Counted from the first letter of the stretch, positions 21,901 through 35,207 are shown. The stretch: 64,000 nt of DNA from Tretioscincus oriximinensis (GCA_022410635.1 JAJVDF010000357.1:141893-205892); one strand, 5' to 3'. Numbers and translations: made by a program. Notes: generated by a model from the letters alone, not told the origin.

Positions 21901-24900
21901 TAAAAAAAAGTTCCTTTTTGAAACATCCCCAGTCTTCTACTTCTGGAAAAGATAGAATGAGAAAAAAAACACAGGATTTTGATATGGATTACTGAAATGG
22001 AAGATTAAATAAGGGGTTTCATTCTGGCCCTTCTTTGAATGATGTAATAATAATTTATGTTTTATCTTTTCCTTGATTATTACTTTTCTTGTAGGATACA
22101 TTGAAGCTCAGTTCAAACTGGTTCAAATTTAGGGTGCATCCAAACAAGGATTTAAGCTGTCATTGCTGGTTGTCCAAATGCACAAATGACGGTGCTATCA
22201 TAACGCAAAGACTAGACACTGTATGATGGAAGCTGCATAAAAGTACTATCAGGAAAAGTGTAATGACAGACTAGCAGTACCACTGCTAGATCCCTCCAAT
22301 CATGTGTGGCAAAACCCCAATACTATTAGGGTCTACAAAGAACAAAAAAAAGCTATGTCTGAATGCAGCTTTAAGTTTTCTCAAATTACAATTACGGAGG
22401 AAAGTCCAGAATATTGAGATTAGTCTGAATTTGAGTAGTGGTGGTAATATGAGCACATACTGAAGGTTTAAAATCAAACATGTGAACAGGCCCCAAGATG
22501 GTCAACTCCTTGTTGACTGCATGGGCATCTTGTAACAGTTTTCTCAGCAGATATGGAAGTAGTTTGCCTTGCCTACTTCCAGGAAGAGACTGAGGATCAA
22601 ACCAGTAACCTTTCCAGGGGCAAAAAGAATGAAAAAAGGAATTCTGCCAGCACTTAGCAACATTTTAGAAAGATATTACTACTATTACTGTTTGCAAGGA
22701 TCCTGCACCCAGGTTTTATGCAAGTGAAAACCTTGGGAACAGCTAGCAGAGTGATTCATGTTGGCTGGCATAGGCTCATGGGCATGGCTAAGTCTGAAGA
22801 AAAATGGTCAGTAGAGGTAGGCAAGTGCAATTAGAAATCGGTGCAGTTCGTACACTTTGTATTTTGCACTGATTAAATATCTGGCTTTGCATGTCAGCCT
22901 GACACAACCAGGCAATCACACATTCTCCAGAATATTGCCAAAATCCATGAACTTAAGTTGCCATGTGGAGCCAGTCTAAAGGAAAGTCAAACCTTAATTG
23001 TCACCAAATATAAAAAAAACACAATTTTCCCTTCATTAACAAATCTGCATCTTTTCATCCAGTTACCAAACTGTTCTGTAAAATACAAATAAATTTAATA
23101 ACTTTTAAAACATACATTTCTTTTTTAATGCTATTACCACTCCTATGATTTTACGTTCTGTGATTTTCCAAAATGCTTACACTTTTTTTCATTCTCATCA
23201 AATATTTCCTATTTATTATTTTTACACCTAATTCTTTTGTTTTCAACTATGTCCTTGATGTATCTCACACCGCTATTTTCAAATATCTCCTATTCTGATT
23301 TTATAAGTACTTTGCTGAGGGCTGGAACGTAAAATGCCTCTCATTAATATGTTAATGTGTCAAGAGTCACCATTGTACATATTCAGAAATCGCTTTCCCT
23401 TCATTACTTCCGAACACTGCTGTTTTAAATGTCAATTTTGTTTTATAGTTGTTAACCGCCCTCAGATCTTTGTGTCTAGACTGGGATATGAACATATATA
23501 ATTAGAAAATACATAAATATTTTTACTACTTTCTTTGCCTTCTGCCAGCTCCCATTTTATAATTTGTATGAAGGGCTCTATTTACTTGTCAGATAACCTA
23601 TTGTTTCCTTCATCTTCAGCCAGTTTGTTTCCCAATATTTCATCCAACTTATTCCTCGTAATAAGTTACCATTTACAAAAATGTTCTCCATTGTTCTGTC
23701 TTCTTCTATATGCACATCTTTAACCTGTTTACCACGGCTTTAATTACAGATAACGGTAACATTGTAGAAAATTTCTGAATCACATTATTTTGTTTTGTCT
23801 TCCAGATTTCTAGCATAACTTTGCATTGCTGCAGATATGGTTGCCATATGTCCCGGGGAGGTGGGACAATCCCGGCTTTGGGGACTAAAATATAGTCCCC
23901 TCCGGGTTTTAAGAGAAAATCCCGGATTTTTACATTCGCCGATGCTGCATCAGGGAATGTAAAAATCCAGGATTTTAAAGCCAAAGGAGCCACCAGGGCT
24001 GATGGCTGCAGCCCAGCAATGCTTTCCAGGGTCCTGAAAGGAACCTCGGAGCATGCTGTAGCTGATCCTCTGCAGGAGGCGGGGTTTCACGCCTGCTGTC
24101 AGGCAAAGCGCGCCAACTCGCCTCCAGCAGAGGAAAAACGCTGGGGGTTTTGACAGGAGGACAGATCTTTTGTGCAGCTCTGTTTTGCCTGTCTCACCAC
24201 AAGCGTCCGTGTGCGTGCATACACTCCCACCCACCCCGTCTCGGTTTTGGGCTGCCAAAATCGACAACCGTAGCTGCAGAGAAACATTCATGCCAATCTT
24301 GGTTCAAAATATGGTCCACAATATCTTCCCTGTATTTTATTTTCCAACTTCTCTGGTGACTTTCCCTGTAACGTAGGAGGCATCCAGATAGGATTTAAAA
24401 TGCATGATTATGATGTAGCACTGAAAGACTACAATGACTGGCAATCACAACATAGCTGATATTAGCTGCTCTATAAAAGTAGAATTTTTCACATTTCTCT
24501 ATTTTGGGAAAACCTAGGGCTTAAAGCAGATTTCCCCAAAATTAAGAAAAAAATGAAAAAAAACCCCTCTCTTTTGGCTAAATAGAAGCATGATCCCTGC
24601 TCTGTGTGACCTCATGATGTGCACATGGCTGTTTCTAAATTAAAAACATATGTCCAGGATGATGTGCAGATATTTATATCTGCAAACCACCTGGATGTGA
24701 ATATAAAGGCCATCATCAGACTGCTGAACAAACAGTCTGGATTTTTAGCAATTTTTAGCTTTACTTCAGAATATTGCTAAAATCTACAACCTTCTACATC
24801 CATTTGGATCTGGTGGTCTATTCGTATACTTTTTGACCCTTCCACAATTTTTGGTAGATATATTTTAAATCCAAATTTTAATATTCAGTGCTACCTGATA

Positions 24901-27900
24901 ATTTTTTAATGCTGGGATTCCAGCCTATTTTATTTTGTAGCACATGCAAAATTTGTTTCACAATTCTTGAATTAAGATTGCCAAAGCACCATTCTCTTAT
25001 TTGTTTATCCTTATTTCACAATGTTATAAAACTGGGCTACGTAACGAAGTAGAAGCAGCTAAAATATTTTTGCTTTCACTGGCAAAGCTCTGATTCTCAA
25101 GAGCATCTACATTTTTTTTAAAAAGCTGCTAGTTTATTTACTGTTTACTGTTATATAGACATTTTAACTTTTTTGTCCCCAGTTGTCAATAACCTGTTTT
25201 CTCTTTTGTTGTTTGGGTGGGGTCTTAAGAAAGACTAGCTCTGATTTTGAAACTCTTATTAACAGATCTAATCTGGCTCCAAAATCATGTATTATTTCCT
25301 TTGACATCTTTATAATCTTCAAGAATGCAATGACACAATTAGTGCTTTGTTGCCTAGTTTGATTTCCATCATCTTGCTGTTCATTTCAGGCTTTTGGAAT
25401 CTTTTTGGAAGACTATGAAGGAGGTTTTGGGTCAAAAAAATAATGATTCAGGCCAGAGTGAGGAAAGGACTGTTTTGCCCTTGGACTAGGGAGAAATTGT
25501 CCTCTGAAATCAGGATTATCAGACAAAAAATACAGTCTGTGGTTCCATCTCGGAGGTAGTATCCTTCTGGGTTAAAAAAAATACTTTCCCTTGATGGTCC
25601 TAATTCTTCTGCCCACCAGCTTCAAGGAATGCCCCCTGGTCCTAGTGTGTGATAAAGAAAATATTTTTTTCTATTCATCTTATCCATCCCATGCATGATT
25701 TTATGCACTTCAATCAGATCATCTCTTAAATGCCATCTCAAGCTGAAGAGGCCCTGACACTGCAACATGATTTCATAAGGGAGGTGTTCCAGCTTTTTGA
25801 TCATTCATGTAGCCCTTTTCTACACCTTCTCCAGTTCCACATATCTATTCTGAGATGTGGTGACCAGAATTGTACAGTGTTCCAAATGTGACCTCACCAC
25901 AGATTTATAAAGAGGCAAAACACCTGCCAACTTGTTTTCAATTCCTTTCCTAATTACCTTTTTAACTGCTGCTGCACACAGGGTTGACACCTTGTTTGAG
26001 CTGTTCACCATCACCTCAGGATCCTTTTTTTTGCTCTGTCAAAGAAAGCCTGATTCCCTAAGATTGGTTCTCTAAATACCTTCTATCATTTTGCACAGGT
26101 TGGAGATCTTGTTCGGCAATACGAACGCTCCCATATCAGCATCTGGGCTTCCTTTGAAGATGGTGTACTGAAGAAATGCTGTGCGGCTGTAGGTATCGAC
26201 ACCTTCATTTTCCTAACCAATAGGTACTTTCAAAAGCCACTAGGGCTATGGTCACACACATGCTATTAAACAGGACTGAAACCTGTTCTGCAGGACTGAG
26301 GAGTGTTTAATAGCATGTGTGTGACTGTGGCCTACATGCAAGTAGTAAGGAGCAAGGCAGAATCTTACACACTTTTCTGAAAACTTGGTTCAAATTCTTA
26401 ATAAAAGCACAGAACTGATTGCCTATTTGAATTAACTTGATGGAACCAAAAGATTAACTTAATCCGTATTGCACATCCGGAGATTTTCACAGAAATTTAA
26501 AATTGTAATTATCCTAAATCAAGAAATCTTGCTAGCCAACACTTCTTTCTGTATATTGTACTCTTCTTTTTTTGGTTTCCAGCCAGCAACTGTCTACATT
26601 GCAACACTCTGACAAGTTTGCAGTTCCCTTTATACATAAAGCCCTAACAACTCTCATTATACTTAATTTGACACCTTACTTCTGCATCTATTTGCATTTC
26701 TATTGCAATACAGGAATAGTTTGCTATAAACAGATTCTCCTTGGGCACCTGTACATCCGATACATCTGAAGAAGTAGATTTAGTCTACAAAAGCTCATAT
26801 TACCAATGTTTTCTTGTTAATCTCTAAGGTGCTATGATACTCCCTTGCTTGCAATTATAAATCAAAGAAAATGGGCCATTAAAATACTAAGAAATCTAAG
26901 GTCCTGTTTGCTCAGGACTCAGAAATTTGTAACAGATCCGAAAATGCATGAATGAGTTTGTGCAAACAGAGTCTAATATCTTTATAATGCATATTTAGAA
27001 CTTTCCAGAATTTTGAAGCTGTAATGAAACTCTTGGGAATTAAATATTTGTCGAAAGGTTTGGGATTTCCCACATAATTCTTGTAGCTTCAATACTATAT
27101 TGTTTTTGGTGGGAAGAGAATGTGATAAAAAGTTTCCATTCTCCTGGAATGTAAGAAATTATAGGATTGTGAGATTTAATATATAAAGTATCCAAAAGCC
27201 AGAGGAGATTATGAGTACCAATATGATAACCCTCAGAAGTTCTGAATGCTCTCCAAAATCTTAGCTTCAGAAATTATAAATCCTCTTACTGCACTTTGAA
27301 GACCTGTTTCTTCATTACATATCCATTCCTCCAGAACCCTGAGATGCCTTATATCTTCTCTATGAAACGTGGCATTACAATTCTCATCCTTTACTACCTG
27401 GGACTCCTGCCTTTCATACCTCTGAAGGAATCCTTCCTTGAGTTCGTGTTGCCATCCATTATGAACAGGTAACAAGTTGGGGAATGACAGTACATGTGAA
27501 CTGGAATTAGCTGAATTTATTGGAAGGTTGTTACGCTCTCAGAAGACAGAATTGGGAAGGGATGCCTGACACCTGGTTTTCTGTGCTTTTCCTGCAAGAA
27601 GTGACAGATGCTGCCTGCCATTGATGACATTGCCAGCCCTGAGCCCAGTCCTTTCTGTCGCTTCATGCAGGAAGACGTTACAAGCATCATTCAATTCTGG
27701 TAGTTAATTCTGAGAGAAAGTGAGTTCTATATTTATGGACTGCTACTGAAAATAGTGCTGGGACCCCATACCCTGAGGAATAACCACAATAGGTTGAAAC
27801 CCCAGAGTGAAACGCAGTAAGGAAATGATTCATTTTAAGTAAGTTACAAACCCATCCAGTTCCTTTAAGTGAATAACGCCAGGTCTGCTCCATCTACCCA

Positions 27901-30900
27901 GAGAGCAGAAGTGAGGTGAGCTAGAAGTCCTCTTTGGGAAACTGACCACCTCCTCCATCTCTTCTTCCCAGATTTTGCCTATAATCTGCAATTTTCCCAG
28001 AACTATATTGGGAATGCCAGACATAATTGCAGCATTCCCAATAGTGGTGGGTCGGTCAATAGCCCATTAAATACTGCTATTACAGGAAATCAAGCACACT
28101 GCCAAATTTCCCACAGTAATGATGCCTACCTGATGCTGCCAGCTGATGTCATTGTAATTCCACTTCTAACTACCTGGAAGTCAGCCAAGGGTGTGAAAAA
28201 CACGAAAGTGGGCAGGCAACCTGTCAGATTCCTAGGTTTCAACAAGTGGAATAACAAAAGGAGCCAGAGGCAGGTATACAGAAAGTCTTGTTATTGCCTC
28301 GTGTGTCCAGCAGAGGCAGCAGAAGGCAATCACCACATGGGTTTATTTCCTGCAGTGCCACTTGAAGTTTGGAAAAATCTTCAGGTTGTAAAAAGCATTA
28401 TTTATTTTAATTTATTCGTTTATTTGTACTTATATCCCACCCTATACCTGAAGGTCTGAGGGCGGCCAACCATAGGGGAGCACCCGTAGCTTTTGTTGCT
28501 TTCTCCACAACAGACACCCTGTGAAGTAGGTGGGGCTGAGAGAGTTCTAAAGAACTGTGACTGGCCCAANGTCATCCAGCTGGCTTTCATGGAGGAGTGA
28601 GGAACTGAACTGGGAGACTACCAGATGCAAGTCCAACACTCTAACCATTACACCAAAGTGGCTCTTGATTAAATCTTGGTGGGTGGAAGGCAAGAAAAGT
28701 AAGAGAAAGTGATACCAGGGGCCAGAATAACTCAAAAACATAGCATGGGGTGGTGGCTTATGTGTGACCACTTTCCAGTGCAATATTCCAAGGGATATGC
28801 AATAGGTGAGGTACGGTAATGAGCCCAGTGGACGAGTGATGTGACATGTGAATAAGGTGTACAGAGGATAAATGAGCAAAGTGATGGTGGGCAGATGAGT
28901 GAGGCACATGGCAGGCTAACAGTCCACCTGGTGCTGGAGCTGCATTACTTCATTCTGTCACAGAAGGGGAGATGGGATCTCTGCAGGTTTGTGGCTGTGT
29001 TGCTCTGGGTGCCAGTAATTAACATTATGCCACTAGTATAATGCTAGTAAAGGCTGCAAAACTGCTCAGATCTATACAAGAACAAATCTCCAACTCTGAA
29101 CTGAAACGTGAAGGAGAAAAGGAGAAAGGACTTAGGTATTGAGCTGCTTGGCATGGTAGGGGGTAGGGATATGCAATCTTAAGTCTTACTGATCATAAGA
29201 GGCTTCAGACCATCAGGTGCCTACCTAAGACTCCTATGTTCATATGGCACTCAGAGCTCCTTTGGGTACAGGCAACCCTGTGGAAAAAGGGGCAGGGAAC
29301 TCAGCTCCTGGTAAAATGCTGTTATAGTTCTCTCCATGGGCAGATCCATGTTGCATTCAAATGCAGTATATTAGGCTCCCTGCAGCACCCGTGTAATTAT
29401 GTACAATGGCAGACAGCACATGTGAGTGCAACTTGGTCCCTGTCCCTACTGAAAGGAAGTTAGTGGCCTCCCTTTGCTTTCCGCTGGAGTGACTTCTGGT
29501 TATGCTTACCTGCATCACTCACCACTTGGGACACCAAGGAGAGAGCTCTTTGCAGTAGAACTTCCAGGCATGTTACACCCAACTGGAAAGTTCATTATAT
29601 AAATCAGCTAACACAGGAGTGGCTGCGAAGTAGACCTGTCTACGAAAGCTTATGCCAACCACTTTTCTCAAGTTAGTCTCAAAGTGCTGCTAGCTCCTTT
29701 GCTGCATCTTTACAGTCACTTCTCCATAACCATTATAGCTGCAAAACTCCTGTTCCCTTTGTGTGATAACCCCTGCTATTCAACTAAAGATTCATCCAGA
29801 TGCACACCTTTGCAGCACTGCTAATAATATACGTCATGGCAATTGCCATGGTGACATTCCTGCCACTGTTCACAAGATCGCGGCAGCAGCACTAAGAATG
29901 GTGCTGGACATCGGAATCTAGCAGTGTGAAATTCCCAGGTATGTGTCTCATGTAGGCACAATACACCAAATTCTCAGATCTGCATCATTGGCATGCGCAT
30001 GGTGCCTGTTCTTGGCTCCCATGCATGGGCAGTGCACCCATTATGATGGCATGGCATGGTGTACCTGAGGGAAATATGCTACAGTAGTTTTTAATGTGCT
30101 TTTTAAAACTGGGGTATACCTTTGTGGTGTCCTAGTGATAGGACAGTATGCTAGTCATACCTTCCTGGTACTAAGAAAGTGTGGAAAAAAACAGCCCATG
30201 GAAGTGCCCTTAGATTGGAGACACATAAAATACACATTTGCCACCTCTTGATTCAGGGCTGAACAGCCATTGTCCTGTCCTGCTACCACACGAACAAACA
30301 TTCAGTTTAAGATAGGAGCATAGTAGACCACGACATAGCAACAGGGTCAGATTGCAGTTGTTTATATGTGGTCTAAGTGACTCTGCAGATCTTTGAAAAG
30401 GGTGTGGAAGGCAAACATTGGAAAGAGGGAGGCAAAAAGACAGGATTTCTCAATGGTTTACTAAACTAGATGCTTGTTTTGTTTTGAATTGCAGGACCTA
30501 TTTTCCAGTGCAAAAGGGATGCTTTGGTGCATTGCTTGCTAAATTTACCACCAAGTGAGTGATCAAAGCTTTACCGGCTCAATTCTTTTAACATGTATGT
30601 AGCCAAAGCTAAACATAGCACAATTTCTTACCTCTTCCTTCTCTCTTTATGTCATTCTGAAACCTAAATTATTTGAGGCTGCATCCAAACATGGGTTTGT
30701 TTATCTTGACACTGTATTAGCATTGGCACATTTATCCATGACAATTCCAACATAGCCTTGGGAAATAGAGTGAAATCTAGGAATGTTGCTATTATGTAAG
30801 CCAATCTGAGTCCCTTTGGGTTGAGAAAAGGACAGTATAAAAGCCAACCCCATCTTCTCCTCCTTGATATTTTATGCTTTCAGAACTACTCGGATATATC

Positions 30901-32896
30901 CACCAGGACTAAGCACCAGAACTATAGAAAGCCAGAATTGCCCTGCAGTTTTGTCCTGCTGTCTAGCTGGGAAGGCAATCTAAACAGGGGCTTATCGTAT
31001 GTTATTCTCTCTGCTGGAGGAAAAGATGGATCATCTAATGGTCCCCACAAGAAAACCCACTCTATTCATCCTCATATTGTTGTCAAACACTTCCCTTTGG
31101 GATTTTCTAAAACCTTCCCAGGTTTACATATTTTTTTTCTTTGGTGGTATCTACAACAAACAAATTGCATAAGATATAGTTGAACAATATTGACAATTCC
31201 CGTTTTAAAAATATTTGTACCTTCTGTTATCTTTCACACACAGAGTGACAATGAGGAAAAAGCTTTTCAAGCATTTGAAAGACAGAGGGATACAGGTAAG
31301 ATGGAGGACAGAGGGAGGGAACTTTACCTCTCATTATTTCAAAAGAAACATTGGGACTTGATGTGGAATTGCTGCCACTATTGCTGTCTGGACTGAATTT
31401 TGAAAACTTTTGTTTTGAATGGCTAAAAAATTATTATCTTGGAGTGAATGAGAAAGAAAAAATGTTTTTAGATATTTACATACAATGCCTTTCTTTAAAA
31501 AATATTTTATTTACCTTTCAGTTCAATACATTTCATACTTCTGATCCATACAATGTTTTAAAGTTTTTTAAAACCCTCCTCCCATCATTCTACCACCATC
31601 TAGACTGANCAGATTTTCTGAGGGCCAAACTAGGGTCATTAAAATTCATGCTAATTTACATATTCACAAATATGCAAATCACCCACCAAAATGCATTCCC
31701 TTCCAAAATCCCCACCTGAGAAATCCGCGAAGCATGTGAGAATTTTCTGAAGTGTGTGAGAAATCTGCTTTTTTATTTTTACTGAGGGCAGGGTGCCTTC
31801 AGGAGCTAGCCCTGATTGCCAGAGCCTCCTAGAGGGGTGCAGTGATTTTTTTTTAAAAAAAATTCTTTAGCAAAAAACAGTGAAATTGCTCCCACCAGGA
31901 GGTTGGGGTAGACACCCCAAAACCGGGTCTCCCCCCCTAAATAAAATGTGGGTTCCCACATATTAGGGTGATGTTAAAAATGTCACATTCTAAAATGTTT
32001 CTGCACTTGTCCTGGATAATAGTTTTAGCGACAGATGTGTGCATGAACAAAATCTGTGTTCAGTTTGATAGTGAACCAAATAATCATTTGTTTGGTTCAA
32101 CAGCAAGCTGTTTAGTCCAATAATCAAATGTTTGCTTTTGAGTTTGAAAAACAAAACCACTGTGAACACAAAATGTTTGATCAAGGAGTTTGTGTTCCTA
32201 AGTCAGTCCATTTTATATCCCATCAAGTATGAACACCAGATGATACTTTTGAGGGTGAAAACCATTCTTTTTGGTTTTTAATATCCCTATATGGTGAGCT
32301 GAGATTAACAATAGTTTGGTACCATCAGGTCTAAAACCCTAAATCTGTCAGTATACACAACAACCTGGTGTGGCAAATGCAACACAAATTTGACTTGCAA
32401 ATGGATTATTGACCTTGTCCAGGCACAACCTCAGTATCAGAATGCACCAAAGATAAAATCTGGATAAAGAACTTTTTCTTCAGCCACAGCCTACCCCATA
32501 TTAGTTCCTGGATGCCTGCAACAAGAGTGCAGCCCTCCTGACTACACTAATGAGTAAAATTATGGTTATCTATGCTCATAAGGATGCACATAAAGTTCTA
32601 CCAGCAGCATCACGCACAGTAATTGTGGCATTTTCTTTACTAATACCCTGCTGCATGCTATTAAAATTTTAATGACTGCATAAATAAGAGATAAAGTGGA
32701 AGGCAATAGAGAACATTTTTGATCAATCATCTTTCTCTCTCTTTTCCCTTTGCCTGTACAGATCCTTCTTTGGGTTGTAAATGAAGATCCAGATTTTGAA
32801 GAAGCTTTCAGTTATGGGGCTACTGGAGTCATGACAGATTATCCCACTCGCCTGCGGAAGTACCTAGATGCTCATCCACCTCTTTTCAATAAATGA
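18986..32896 (+). CDS. GDPD3: Glycerophosphodiester phosphodiesterase, GDPD3-type, copy A (10 exons, complete)
   Basis: Predicted calcium-type lysophospholipase D of the GDPD1/GDPD3 branch, which cleaves the head group of lysophospholipids at the ER membrane. Exons: 18986-19127, 19370-19412, 19524-19659, 20785-20830, 21105-21223, 26099-26188, 27335-27468, 30495-30554, 31244-31295, 32762-32896. All introns are GT-AG and the phases join to a 318-aa product ending in TGA, the usual GDPD3 length. The start has a good context (CCACCATGAG). Residues 3-22 form an N-terminal membrane anchor. The GDPD barrel begins at HRGG (45-48), with ENT (54-56), LELD (E72, D74), SHD (H87), INIEVK (E151, K153), ISIW (175-178), WVVNED (278-283) and the closing GVMTDYP. 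A second hydrophobic stretch, YYLGLLPFIP, lies near 212-221. Sequence such as the LLHKPH stretch and YYLGLLPFIP resembles GDPD3 more than GDPD1. All core catalytic residues are present, so it looks functional. Intron 5 (4.9 kb) is swollen by repeats. Confidence 0.95.
19708..19888 (+). mobile_element. tRNA-derived SINE (Sauria/MIR-like), intron 3 of GDPD3 copy A
   Basis: AGCATAGTGTAGTGGCTAAA (A box), AGAGTTCCAATCCATTTTGC (B box), then CACCTCACAGGACTGTTGTG and AAGGTACAATGGAGAAGG, the usual body of this SINE class. Confidence 0.65.
23855..23980. repeat. Hairpin-bearing MITE-like repeat in intron 5 of GDPD3 copy A
   Basis: Arms 23916-23937 and 23955-23976 (22 bp, one mismatch) enclose a 17-base loop. 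They are preceded by GTCCCGGGGAGGTGGGACA and CCCGG-rich sequence. Confidence 0.6.
25520..26040 (-). mobile_element. CR1-like LINE, RT C-terminus and 3' part, intron 5 of GDPD3 copy A
   Basis: The minus strand encodes AAVKKVIRKGIENKLAGVLP, LYKSVVRSHLEHCTILVTTS and QNRYVELEKV, then MIKKLEHLPYEIMLQCQGLF and RDDLIEVHKIMHGMDK after a frame break. The usual order of the CR1-clade C-terminus is preserved. Confidence 0.8.
26251..26325. repeat. Perfect 21-bp inverted repeat, MITE-like, intron 6 of GDPD3 copy A
   Basis: Arms 26251-26271 and 26305-26325 (GTCACACACATGCTATTAAA plus one base) match exactly around a 33-base loop. GGTCACACACAT also begins a related stretch near 55671. Confidence 0.6.
28400..28667 (-). 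mobile_element. tRNA-derived SINE with AAAT tail, intron 7 of GDPD3 copy A
   Basis: Same family: CCCACCCTATACCTGAAGGT, TTTTGTTGCTTTCTCCACAA, ACTGAACTGGGAGACTACCA and CATTACACCAAAGTGGCTC. Confidence 0.85.
30795..30872 (+). mobile_element. tRNA-derived SINE with CTT tail, 3' fragment (intron 8 of GDPD3 copy A)
   Basis: GTAAGCCAATCTGAGTCCC, GAAAAGGACAGTATAAAAGC, then a CTTCTCCTCC tail: the last part of the SINE family only. Confidence 0.5.
31602..31970 (-). mobile_element. MITE of the TAGGCTGACCAGAT family, degraded, in intron 9 of GDPD3 copy A
   Basis: Starts TAGACTGANCAGATTTTCTGAGG and keeps the internal blocks of the 13.4 kb copy in reverse order (TGCTAATTTACATATTCA, CTTCAGGAGCTAGCCC, GACACCCCAAAACC). 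The distal terminus is eroded. Confidence 0.65.
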
Positions 32897-33030
32897 TCCA
32901 TAATTTAAAAAACAGACGATTAAAGAAACTGGGGGTCATTTCTTTTGGGAAAAGGAAAATCTTGGGAAGTTCTAAAGGATTGTATTTACNTTTTGTGTGT
33001 GGAGGAAAGGCAAGATAACACTATGAAACA

Positions 33031-33036
33031 AATAAA
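33031..33036 (+). terminator. Poly(A) signal of GDPD3 copy A
   Basis: Canonical AATAAA 135 bases after the stop codon, in the context ACAAATAAAATG. The same context follows copy B, so the 3' UTR was part of the duplicated block. Confidence 0.8.
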
Positions 33037-33039
33037 ATG

Positions 33040-34660
33040 TATTATTTCTTGTAGTGAGTCCTGGTTTGATTGACCTAGCAACAAATTAGAACACTACTAG
33101 CATTTTCCCCATTCCACGGTCCGCCCTGCTACCAGAGTAACGCAGCATGGCAGAGGAAGGATACACAGTTGTGACCCAATGTATGCAGGAATATGTGACA
33201 GAAAGGTTGGGGAGAGTTATGGTGCTGCTAACAATGCTGCCTGCTAAAGAGCCACTGAAGTATTAGGGTAGATTTATGCTGAACTTCAGATGCCAATAGA
33301 TTCTGTTTTCCCTGTTGCACATTGCCAAAGGAAAATACTGAAGCATGGTTCCATGACAGGGAGCACATACCCCCAAAGGCAAGGAACATGTGGGGCAATT
33401 CTCTATGTAGCATACAATTATTTGTTCCTTATTATTTTGTGTACAACATCCATCATTGGCTGGGAGGGAATGGAGGACTATGCCACTGCTTGCTCCAAAT
33501 AGTATTGATTTCACCACCAAAATCTCATCCCATGTTCATACTTGATAAAATAAATTAAGAGGAGCCTTGTTGAATCAGGCCATAACCCGTCTAGTCCAGC
33601 ATTCATTCTTTCGTTAGTTTTGTCTTCTATCTCAACTTCCTGCAAATGGTATACTGCTCAAAACAATTAAGGGAACACTTTAACATAACAGTGTATGTTA
33701 AAGTGTTCCCTTAATTGTTTTGATCAATATATTTTGGGAATACTGCCCATTTCCCCTTCCTAATAGCCAATGACTTAGGCTCCTAAACTCATTTTTACCT
33801 CTGGGTTGGAAATGTCCATTAAAAAAAGGGATTTTTCTGTTGGGACAGCTTGGCAAGAAAACTCCATTCTGATTAAATGCTGCAGCTATCCTTAACCAGT
33901 CAGAGCCAAATATTTCCTAGACTGCTGGTGACAAAAGAGTATCACAAACACAAGCGTTTGTGAGGGTGTGTTTGTTATGAACTATTGGCATCACAGAACA
34001 AGCAGGAAATACGTTAGAGGCTCCGGCTTCCCTGTCCAATAGAATCAAGGAGACTTGGTTCTTTTGGAGAAACTTTATTAGCAAAAGTGAGATCCAGACT
34101 AACTTTGGGAGTTGAGAAGTTAATTTCGGAAGAACTGAAGCATGGAGTAACGGAATGCGTTCGCTTATATAGAGGTTAATGTGCTCTACCCGTGCTGACC
34201 GGCTGATCAATAGACGGATGCACAGTTTGCTGCCTAAGGGAAAACCAGCGGGAGAGATGTTAGAAATTAGGAAAGTGAAAGTGAAGACAGAAAATGCAAA
34301 CTACAACAGGGAATATCCTAACANAATAACATTTATATTTAAGACTGGTTTTGCCGCTGAGGAGAAATCACTAGCATTGCCTACCAAGACATATCCAGCA
34401 GGGATGTGCTGAATGGTTTGGGTTCAAACAAATTGAACCAAGTGATTTACTACTTGATTATTTGTTTGCATTTGTATCCCATCCTATACCTAAAAATCTC
34501 TGGGTGGGTTACANCAATGAAAACAAAATATAAAATGAAATATAAATTACAAAATGTACCTGAAAGAAGTAGGGGTGATAAGATCTATTAACCTTGGATA
34601 AAAGATGGGCTTTGAAGTGGGAATCCTTGAGGTAAGGAAACAAGTCCTACAAGATAATTG
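33040..34660. other. Spacer between the two GDPD3 copies
   Basis: About 1.6 kb from the poly(A) region of copy A to the duplicated 5' flank of copy B. It contains the 30-bp hairpin at 33658-33723 and L2-like tail sequence at 34437-34530 (GCATTTGTATCCCATCCTA). No gene. Confidence 0.6.
33658..33723. mobile_element. Perfect 30-bp hairpin, fused mariner-like termini
   Basis: Arms 33658-33687 and 33694-33723 are exact reverse complements around the 6-base loop ACAGTG. Each arm starts TCAAAACAATTAAGGGAACA reading inwards, which resembles Tc1/mariner terminal repeats. Only the two ends remain. Confidence 0.75.
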
Positions 34661-34666
34661 AGGTCA

Positions 34667-35207
34667 ACTTGGTTCCAAGCAGGAAGGACTAGCAGCTCCC
34701 ACACTTGAATCGCTCATGCCAACAGCTCTGCTTATGATCTCCTAGGACTGGCAAGACTGTGGAGTGTGCAGGTTAGCAAAAAGAGAGAACTGCATGGTTT
34801 AAGTGTGAATCTGTCAGCAAAGCTATGAATTAACGCAAATGAACAGGTGCAAAGAGAATATTGAGGAGGTTCTTAAAGGTAAAACGAAGGTGGTTTGTGT
34901 CTTACCACTTGTCTCTTTCCTTTGCTCCTCCTATGCCTCAAAAATCACAATACCTGCCAGGACGACTTTGGTGCCCACAGGCGTCACCTCACATTCAACC
35001 TTAGGAAGGAGCTTGGATGTTTTCATTCACCTGCTTTCATCCACCTATTCCACAGCCTTTTCAGAGGACCTTCAGAAGGAGTTGCTGCCTCCAAATCCAG
35101 GAGTGTTACCTGCTTTCCAAAGGACCCAGTTGACTGCCAGCCTTCTCCTTNCTTTAACTCGTCAATTTGCACAGCAAACCAAGTTTTCTGACAAAACCCT
35201 CCCCGCC
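34667..35207 (+). promoter_or_regulatory. 5' flank / probable promoter and 5' UTR of GDPD3 copy B
   Basis: Duplicated counterpart of the 5' flank of copy A, diverged by substitutions and small indels but recognisable up to the ATG. It marks the left limit of the tandem duplication. The in-frame open stretch upstream of the ATG (from about 34839) has no signal peptide or domain and is not taken as coding, because copy A lacks an equivalent. Confidence 0.5.

Noticed and set aside
34839..35207. N-terminal extension of GDPD3 copy B in frame upstream of the ATG
   Set aside because: Copy A has no matching extension, and the ATG at 35208 starts the conserved membrane anchor exactly as in copy A.
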